Source: Actinotignum schaalii
Lineage (GTDB): Bacteria > Actinomycetota > Actinomycetes > Actinomycetales > Actinomycetaceae
DNA: 56,945 nucleotides
Direction of reading: 5' to 3'
NCBI RefSeq assembly: GCF_028864145.1
Contig: NZ_JARBHJ010000009.1
Coordinates: 1 to 56,945, forward strand
Below the pieces are notes generated by a model, which made no database searches, was not told the DNA's origin, and saw only the letters and a list, made by a program, of their open reading frames with translations. The position numbers and the translations under genes were made by a program. Below are positions 51,873-56,945 of this stretch, piece after piece; position 1 is the first letter of the stretch; each line of letters begins with the position of its first letter.

Positions 51873-52890
51873 TACACTCGCCCTTATTCTCACCGTGCTG
51901 CTGCTCGCCGGAAACGCTTATTTCGTGGCATGCGAGTTTGCGCTCACCGCCTCGCGGCCCTCTCGCCTGGAACCCCTGGCGGAAAGTAATCCGCGCGCCG
52001 CGAAAACCCTGGCGGCCTCCCGCAATCTCAACGAAATGCTGGCCGCCTGCCAGCTCGGCGTAACTCTGTGCTCGGTGGCCCTCGGGGCGCTCGCGGAACC
52101 GGCGCTCGCGGCCCTGCTGCTGGTACCGCTGGCCGCGGTGGGTGCCGGGGCGGTCCTCGCCCACACCATTGCCTTTGTGCTGGCCCTGCTCCTGGTGACC
52201 GCCCTGCACGTGATCCTGGGAGAAATGGTGCCGAAGAATCTCGCGGTCACCCATCCCGAACGCCTCGGCATGCTCTTCGTGCCTTCGCTACTGATTTTTG
52301 ATCGCATCTTCCGCCCGGTAACCGGATCCCTCAACTGGCTCGCGGTTCATATCGTTTCCTGGATGGGTATGAAACCCAAAGACGAGGTCATCTCCGCTTT
52401 TACCGCCTCCGAAGTAGCGGCGATTGTGCACGCGTCCCAAGCGGCCGGGGTGCTCCAAGATACCCAGGGACTCATTACGGGGGCGCTGGAATTTTCCGAA
52501 CATCAGGTGGGGGACACCATGCTGCCTCTCGATAGGGTGGTGACCTGCCCGCGCACCGCCACGCCCGCGCAGGTGGAACGGCTGGTGGCCGACCACGGGT
52601 ATTCACGTTTCCCGCTGGTCAGTGGCGGGAATATCGTCGGGTATATTCACGTGAAAGATATTCTCGACGCCGCCCAGCGCGAAGTGCCCATTTCCGCCCG
52701 GTTGGTGCGCCCGGTGCGCAGCCTGGCCGCCAGTACGGGTGTGGAGGATGCCCTGCGGACTATGCAAACCTCGGGTACGCATATGGCCATCGTGGAAGAT
52801 AACGGAAAGGTAACGGGTGTGATCTTCCTCGAAGACGTGATTGAGGACCTCGTCGGAGACGTGCGTGATTCCATGCAGCGCCGTTCCTAA
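51865..52890 (+). CDS. CNNM/CorC-type membrane protein with CBS domains (2)
   Basis: 341 residues. It has the same DUF21 domain (LILTVLLLAGNAYFVACEFALTASRPSRL; VILGEMVPKNLAV) and a CBS pair (DTMLPLDRVV; MAIVEDNGKVTGVIFLEDVIEDLVG), but no CorC_HlyC domain. It is thus the shorter partner of the preceding gene. It overlaps that gene by 8 bp and is certainly co-expressed. A heteromeric ion transporter is possible; this is inferred from the conserved pairing. Confidence 0.9.
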   Translation: MSNTLALILTVLLLAGNAYFVACEFALTASRPSRLEPLAESNPRAAKTLAASRNLNEMLAACQLGVTLCSVALGALAEPALAALLLVPLAAVGAGAVLAHTIAFVLALLLVTALHVILGEMVPKNLAVTHPERLGMLFVPSLLIFDRIFRPVTGSLNWLAVHIVSWMGMKPKDEVISAFTASEVAAIVHASQAAGVLQDTQGLITGALEFSEHQVGDTMLPLDRVVTCPRTATPAQVERLVADHGYSRFPLVSGGNIVGYIHVKDILDAAQREVPISARLVRPVRSLAASTGVEDALRTMQTSGTHMAIVEDNGKVTGVIFLEDVIEDLVGDVRDSMQRRS

Positions 52891-53083
52891 AACCGCGAGA
52901 TAGCGCCGATATAGTGGTGTGTCATGAGTGTGCTTCGGGAGCGGGATGGCGTGGCTAGCGTGCGGGGCACGACGGGTCAGGTGGCGAAAACTCTTTGCCT
53001 TTCGAGCGCTGACCGTTATCATTTTGTAACAGTAATAGGCCGGTGGAATAACCGGTCTCGGGGTGGAAATTATAAGGAGAGCA

Positions 53084-54652
53084 GTGAGCGCGGCACACCA
53101 CACCTCTCGCGGCGGGCGCAGGGCTGTCCGGGCGAGCGAGGCTCCGCAGGAGCGCGTTGGGAAACGCGCCGTGCGCAGCACCGCGGATGTGGGTGCGGAA
53201 AGCTCGCGGCTTGCAGGCTCGCACACGGCCCCGTCACACGCCGCGCGCGCATCACACGTAGCGCCTGCTGCGGATGCGATTCCCACTTCGCATGCCGTGT
53301 CTGCTTTGCCTGAAACTTCTGCCGGCCGTGCCCGCCGTGCTGCCGCGCCGGTATCCCGTTCAACTTCCCGGGCGGTGCCTACCGCAGAAGGTACTGACCG
53401 GGTGCGCGCCCCCGGCAAACGGGCTGAAGCATCACAATCCGCGCGGCGCGGGCGTCGCGCTGCTGCCGTCGCCCCGGTCGCAACCGTAGAAACGGCCGCA
53501 ACGGTAGCAACAGTTGCAGCGCTCGCTCCGGTTGTTTCAACCTCAACACACGCACCGCTCGCAACGGTGCGTGAGCTTCCCGCGCGCGGCAAACGGGCCT
53601 GCACCGCGGTACCCGCAAGCACCGAGTCAGATACCGCAGCGCTCCCCACCCCGGAACTGAAACCGCAGGTAGAAGTGGGGCGCGGGGCCGCTTTCGGCGT
53701 CGTTCTTCCTTCTTCTTTGACCGTCGCCGCTTGCGAGGCAGCGCCTACCGCAGGAATCGGCGCCGCGGGGGGAATTACCGATAGCGAGGGCACGGAAGTC
53801 CTCTCCGAATCGGAAATTGGCGCGGCGCTGCGTGCGGGTGAAGCCCGCGGGCGCGCGCAGAACTGGGAACGTTCAGACCGTATCCTGGCCGGGGCTGCCG
53901 CGCAATGGGCGGTGGCGCGTTCCGTTTCTCCCTACCGCAATATTCTTATTGGCGCGGTGGCTTGCCTGGGTATGGTACTTCCCGTCATGTCCACCTTGCA
54001 GGGGAATGCGGCGCAGGCCGCCAACCCGGCTTTTGTGGCACCCGTAGCGGAAGAATTCACCACCCCGGCCCAGCTCACCGGGGAAGTCGGTGCGATTCAG
54101 CGCGCCCAGGCCCGCACCGCGGCAGAAAATCCGCGTCGTGCCTGCCCCACTTCCGCCGGGGCTTCCGGCACCCGCGCCGCTTTTGATATCCCCACGGATC
54201 GCCTCATCGTTAAGCCACTTCCCGAGGGCAGCTACCGCCTCACCTCGCCTTTCGGCACCCGCGTGGATCCGATTTCCGGTGAGGTATCCTCCCACGCCGG
54301 GCAGGACTTCGGCGCTCCGGCCGGTACCCCGATCCATGCCATCGCGGACGGCGTGGTCAAGCACGCTGGCGAAGGCATCCAGGGCCGCTCCAATAATCTC
54401 ATTATTATTGAGCACACCATTAACGGGGAAAAGTTCAGCTCCTGGTATATCCATATGTACGACGACGGAGTTTTCGTCAAGGCCGGTGACAAGGTCAAGG
54501 CCGGTGACGTGATCGGGGCGGTGGGTTCGAATGGCTATTCCACCGGCCCGCACCTCCACCTGGAGATTCACGCCGCCAATGACGAACTCCTCGACCCGCT
54601 CGCCTTCCTGGAAGAACGTCAAGCCCAGCCTCTCGAGGCGGATTGTAAGTAA
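53084..54652 (+). CDS. M23 family metallopeptidase with long basic N-terminus
   Basis: 522 residues. Residues 1-280 are a basic, Ala/Arg/Thr-rich low-complexity region. One membrane helix follows (YRNILIGAVACLGMVLPVMSTL, about 285-306). The C-terminal M23 domain has SSHAGQDFGAP (first zinc ligands His and Asp) and GPHLHLEIH, the HxH motif. It is a peptidoglycan endopeptidase of the LytM type acting outside the membrane. GTG 53084 follows ATAAGGAGAGCA. The next gene starts inside the stop codon (TAATG). The cytoplasmic basic domain is unusual for this family. Confidence 0.88.
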   Translation: MSAAHHTSRGGRRAVRASEAPQERVGKRAVRSTADVGAESSRLAGSHTAPSHAARASHVAPAADAIPTSHAVSALPETSAGRARRAAAPVSRSTSRAVPTAEGTDRVRAPGKRAEASQSARRGRRAAAVAPVATVETAATVATVAALAPVVSTSTHAPLATVRELPARGKRACTAVPASTESDTAALPTPELKPQVEVGRGAAFGVVLPSSLTVAACEAAPTAGIGAAGGITDSEGTEVLSESEIGAALRAGEARGRAQNWERSDRILAGAAAQWAVARSVSPYRNILIGAVACLGMVLPVMSTLQGNAAQAANPAFVAPVAEEFTTPAQLTGEVGAIQRAQARTAAENPRRACPTSAGASGTRAAFDIPTDRLIVKPLPEGSYRLTSPFGTRVDPISGEVSSHAGQDFGAPAGTPIHAIADGVVKHAGEGIQGRSNNLIIIEHTINGEKFSSWYIHMYDDGVFVKAGDKVKAGDVIGAVGSNGYSTGPHLHLEIHAANDELLDPLAFLEERQAQPLEADCK

Positions 54653-55515
54653 TGGGGCGACTCTACGATATTGATGGGCCGGCGCTCATCATCGCCCACC
54701 GCGGTGGCGGTAACGAATACCCGGAAAACTCCCTGCGCGCTTTTGATGCTGTTTACCGCGCGGGATTTCGGCATATCGAATCGGATGTGCATACTACCGC
54801 GGACGGGGTGGCGGTTATCCTCCACGATCCGCTTCTGGACCGTACCACGGACGGGGTCGGCCCGGTCAGTGCGCACACCTGGGCGGAAGTTGCGCAGGTC
54901 CGTAACGAAGCCGGGGAACGCCCGCCGCGCCTAGACGAAGTCCTCGACGCCTTCCCGGATGCTGTTTTTAATCTCGACGCGAAATCCGATGCGGCCGTGG
55001 AACCGCTGGTGGCGGCGGTGCGGCGCACCGGGGCTGCCAGGCGGGTGTGCCTGGCAAGTTTCTCCCAACCTCGCGTGGAGCGTATGCGAAGTCAGCTCCC
55101 GGGAGCCACATTTTCACTGGGCCGCTCCGCGGTGGCCTGGCTTATGGCTCTCTCCCGCTTGCCCGGGGTGCAGGGGGTGCGCATCGCCAAATTCCCCGGC
55201 TCGCAGCGCGGCTTCCAGGCCGTTCAGGTGCCGGTTGATATAGCGCTGCCCCGCCCGCGCTCGCTACCCCGCCCGCTGTCACGCTTGCGCCGCCGCGAGG
55301 GGGAGGACGGCAAGCTCGGGCGCCCGGTTCCCGTGCTCACCGCTCGTTTTGTGCAGCTCGCTCACGCGCAGGGTCTGGCGGTACACGCCTGGACAATTAA
55401 TTCGGCCGCGGAGGCGGAGAGACTCCTTGACCTGGGTGTTGATGGCATTATTACCGACGAACCGAGCACTATGCGCAACTATTTCGACCGCTCGCAGTAC
55501 TCGGTGCGGATTTAA
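54652..55515 (+). CDS. Glycerophosphodiester phosphodiesterase
   Basis: 287 residues, GDPD fold (TIM barrel). The catalytic start is IIAHRGGGNEYPENSLRAF, metal ligands lie in HIESDVHTTADGVAVILHDPLLDRTTDG, and the C-terminal INSAAEAERLLDLGVDGIITDEP closes the barrel. It hydrolyses glycerophosphodiesters to glycerol 3-phosphate. There is no signal peptide, so it is cytoplasmic. An Arg/Pro-rich insert near 200-220 (LPRPRSLPRPLSRLRRREGE) is unusual. It is translationally coupled to the M23 gene. Confidence 0.92.
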   Translation: MGRLYDIDGPALIIAHRGGGNEYPENSLRAFDAVYRAGFRHIESDVHTTADGVAVILHDPLLDRTTDGVGPVSAHTWAEVAQVRNEAGERPPRLDEVLDAFPDAVFNLDAKSDAAVEPLVAAVRRTGAARRVCLASFSQPRVERMRSQLPGATFSLGRSAVAWLMALSRLPGVQGVRIAKFPGSQRGFQAVQVPVDIALPRPRSLPRPLSRLRRREGEDGKLGRPVPVLTARFVQLAHAQGLAVHAWTINSAAEAERLLDLGVDGIITDEPSTMRNYFDRSQYSVRI

Positions 55516-55617
55516 ACCCCGGTAGCGGGAGGGGAGCGCGGCAGGTAGCGGCGGCGTCGTACCATCTCCCGCACCGCGCTCGCACCGCACGCTCTCAGCG
55601 CAACCACCGCGCAAATA

Positions 55618-55646
55618 GTGACGAAACAAACAAGAAATGCTAGGCT
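55618..55646 (+). promoter_or_regulatory. Promoter of the alcohol dehydrogenase gene
   Basis: GTGACG (55618-55623), 17-bp spacer, -10 TAGGCT (55641-55646). A 7-bp hairpin GCGGTGC/GCACCGC (55658-55677, loop ATCGAA) lies in the leader, before the ribosome site AAAGGAG. Confidence 0.5.
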
Positions 55647-55700
55647 TAAAGTCCCTTGCGGTGCATCGAAGCACCGCACCGCCACATAAAAGGAGTTGTG

Positions 55701-56645
55701 ATGAAGGCTTGGCAATTTACCAATACCCATGAACCTCTTGTTCTCAATGAGGTTCCTGAACCCACGGCCGGTCCGGGCGAAGTAGTTCTGGAGATGAAGG
55801 CGGCCGGTATTTGCCACTCGGATGTTGGTCTGCTCACGGATGAGGGCTGGCTATCTATGCTCGCCAAACGGCCTATCACCATCGGGCATGAAAATTCGGG
55901 CGTTGTGGCCGAAGTGGGCGAGGGTGTCACCGAATACCAGGTCGGGGACCGCGTAGGTGTGTGCCCCACCACCGCGGCCGGCGCCCCGGGCTACAGTTTC
56001 GATGGCGGTTTCGCTCCAAAAATGGCGGTTCCGGCCGAAGCGCTTGTCCCGCTTCCGGACGGGGTTGATTTTGTTCTGGGCGCCGCGGCAACCGATGCCG
56101 GGATGACGTCCCACGCGGCGGTTGTGACCCAGGGTGGCCTGCAAAAGGGCCAAACCGTGGGAATTATTGGCCTGGGTGGGCTCGGGCAGATCGGTGCGCG
56201 GGTGGCGGTTCTCGCCGGCGCGGATGTGTACGTGGCTGAAATTAACGAAAAGGTGTGGCCGCTGGCCGAAAAGATCGGCGCCAAGGGCGTAAAAGGGAAC
56301 ATCAAGGACTTCTCGGATATTACCTTTGATCTCATCGTAGACTTTGCCGGTTTCGGCACCACCACCGCGGACGCCGTGGATATTATTCGCCGTGATGGCA
56401 CCGTGGTGGTTGTGGGAATGGGCAAGCTGGAATCCCTTATTTCCACGAAGAGTCTCATCCTCAACCAGTGCCGCCTCGTTGGCTCCAACGGCGGTACCAA
56501 GGCAGATATTGCCGGGATTTACGAGTTCATGGCCACCGGCAAACTCACCCCGCAGGTCACCACCATCCCCTTCGAGGAGATTCCCGAAGGTATCGAGAAG
56601 CTCAAGAACCACGAGGTCGTGGGGCGCCTGGTTGTTGAGTATTAA
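55701..56645 (+). CDS. Zinc-dependent alcohol dehydrogenase
   Basis: 314 residues, medium-chain dehydrogenase family. Catalytic zinc ligands are Cys in GICHSD and His-Glu in GHENSG, and the NAD-binding Rossmann motif is GLGGLGQIG. The structural-zinc lobe with four cysteines found in typical ADHs is absent: after GDRVGVC only TTAAGAPGYSF remains before the catalytic domain continues. The protein is therefore about 30 residues shorter than AdhP. ATG 55701 follows AAAGGAG. The substrate is uncertain. Confidence 0.88.
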   Translation: MKAWQFTNTHEPLVLNEVPEPTAGPGEVVLEMKAAGICHSDVGLLTDEGWLSMLAKRPITIGHENSGVVAEVGEGVTEYQVGDRVGVCPTTAAGAPGYSFDGGFAPKMAVPAEALVPLPDGVDFVLGAAATDAGMTSHAAVVTQGGLQKGQTVGIIGLGGLGQIGARVAVLAGADVYVAEINEKVWPLAEKIGAKGVKGNIKDFSDITFDLIVDFAGFGTTTADAVDIIRRDGTVVVVGMGKLESLISTKSLILNQCRLVGSNGGTKADIAGIYEFMATGKLTPQVTTIPFEEIPEGIEKLKNHEVVGRLVVEY

Positions 56646-56780
56646 GTAGCGGTGGCGTGTTGCGCCCGCGCGCGTTGCGGAACGACGGGGCGCTTGTGGA
56701 ACGACGGCGCAGCTCGGGCCACCAGCGTAGCGCGATGGGGGGTAAATAGACAGAAATGGTTGCTAATACCCGGACTTTCG
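56646..56780. other. Intergenic sequence before the insertion element
   Basis: It contains two close GAACGAC motifs (56680 and 56699-56708) and no gene. It separates the dehydrogenase from the insertion-sequence end. Confidence 0.3.
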
Positions 56781-56945
56781 AGGGTGTCAAATAGTTTGTG
56801 TAAATGCTTGATTTGAGTAAGAAATTGAGGATTAACTATGACTATGACTGATGTTCCTGATACTGCTAATGGCTCTACTGCTGATGCTTTGCGTCGGGAG
56901 TTTATTGATGACGATCTACTGGACCGTCTAGTGGAGTCTTCTAGT
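56781..56945 (+). mobile_element. Left end of an IS256-family insertion sequence (cut by window edge)
   Basis: The terminal repeat probably begins near AGGGTGTCAAATAGTTTGTG (from 56781), of the form seen at IS256-family ends. A transposase start follows at 56838. The sequence is more AT-rich than the genes before it. The right end is outside the window, so target duplication cannot be checked. Confidence 0.55.
56838..56945 (+). CDS. IS256-family transposase, N-terminal fragment
   Basis: 36 codons run to the window end without a stop. The reading begins MTMTDVPDTANGS and continues LRREFIDDDLLDRLVE, similar to the N-termini of actinobacterial IS256 transposases. GAGGATTAACT precedes the ATG. 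Codon use (GCT, ACT, GAT) is more AT-rich than in neighbours, as expected for a mobile gene. Identity rests on a short fragment and is tentative. Confidence 0.5.
   Translation, partial: MTMTDVPDTANGSTADALRREFIDDDLLDRLVESSS

Noticed and set aside
52891-53083. Small gene starting at ATG 52924
   Set aside because: The frame runs into the M23 gene out of phase, has no ribosome site and resembles no family.
1-56945. CRISPR array, tRNA or rRNA genes
   Set aside because: No regularly spaced direct repeats, no tRNA cloverleaf with a TTCGA-type arm and no rRNA sequence were seen on either strand.

Overview
The window is a high-GC bacterial chromosome segment with actinobacterial gene content: menaquinone genes, a SigR/RsrA redox switch, the small actinobacterial ribosomal proteins bS22 and bL37, an Rv3235-like protein, a DUF6912 protein and SecA without a zinc tail. 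Many starts look leaderless, with a TANNNT -10 box six bases before the start codon, which is also common in Actinobacteria. A member of the Actinomycetaceae fits best. That is an inference from gene content; no rRNA or tRNA gene is visible to confirm it.

Layout. 1-7.1 kb: accessory metabolism (OPA-family organophosphate transporter with a divergent GntR regulator and a 17-bp palindrome between them, SMP-30 lactonase, lactate permease, HSL-type esterase) and mutY. 7.1-13.3 kb: an Arg-rich membrane protein, radA, the TrkA/TrkH potassium system, an excisionase-type HTH protein and bS22. 13.3-14.2 kb: a gene-free stretch packed with palindromes and hairpins, then a MarR regulator. 14.3-22.9 kb: histidine phosphatase, PLDc_N protein, menA, an unknown 10-TM protein, menG, a polyprenyl diphosphate synthase and secA. 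23.0-27.4 kb: Rv3235-like and LysM proteins, then SAF, MinD/CpaE-like and DUF6912 proteins. 27.5-36.2 kb: a minus-strand run of doxX, aroA, rsgA, hisN, a phosphoribosyltransferase, sbcD and sbcC. 36.2-37.5 kb: sigR-rsrA and bL37.

37.5-48.9 kb reads as an accessory island between housekeeping genes. It has a stand-alone MIT_C (phospholipase D-like) protein resembling the C-terminus of BREX-associated Lon-like proteins. Next come a PadR-DUF5808-PLDc_N-ABC transporter operon and a YefM/YoeB toxin-antitoxin pair with a paired CGTACG operator. Decayed second copies of the permease and antitoxin 3' ends follow, then a ~2100-residue DUF4011-helicase-nuclease-DUF3320 protein of the kind linked to phage defence.

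49-56.7 kb returns to core genes: YrdC/Sua5-type protein, SGNH-like protein, two CNNM/CorC proteins, M23 peptidase, glycerophosphodiesterase and a zinc alcohol dehydrogenase. The window ends inside what looks like the left end of an IS256-family insertion sequence.

Regulation visible in sequence: palindromic operators before gntR, marR and the toxin-antitoxin pair; a SigR-type autoregulatory promoter before sigR; and intrinsic terminators after bS22, bL37 and between the permease remnant and the helicase gene. The 10-mer GSCGTCGTWC recurs at least 12 times on both strands, several times at gene ends.
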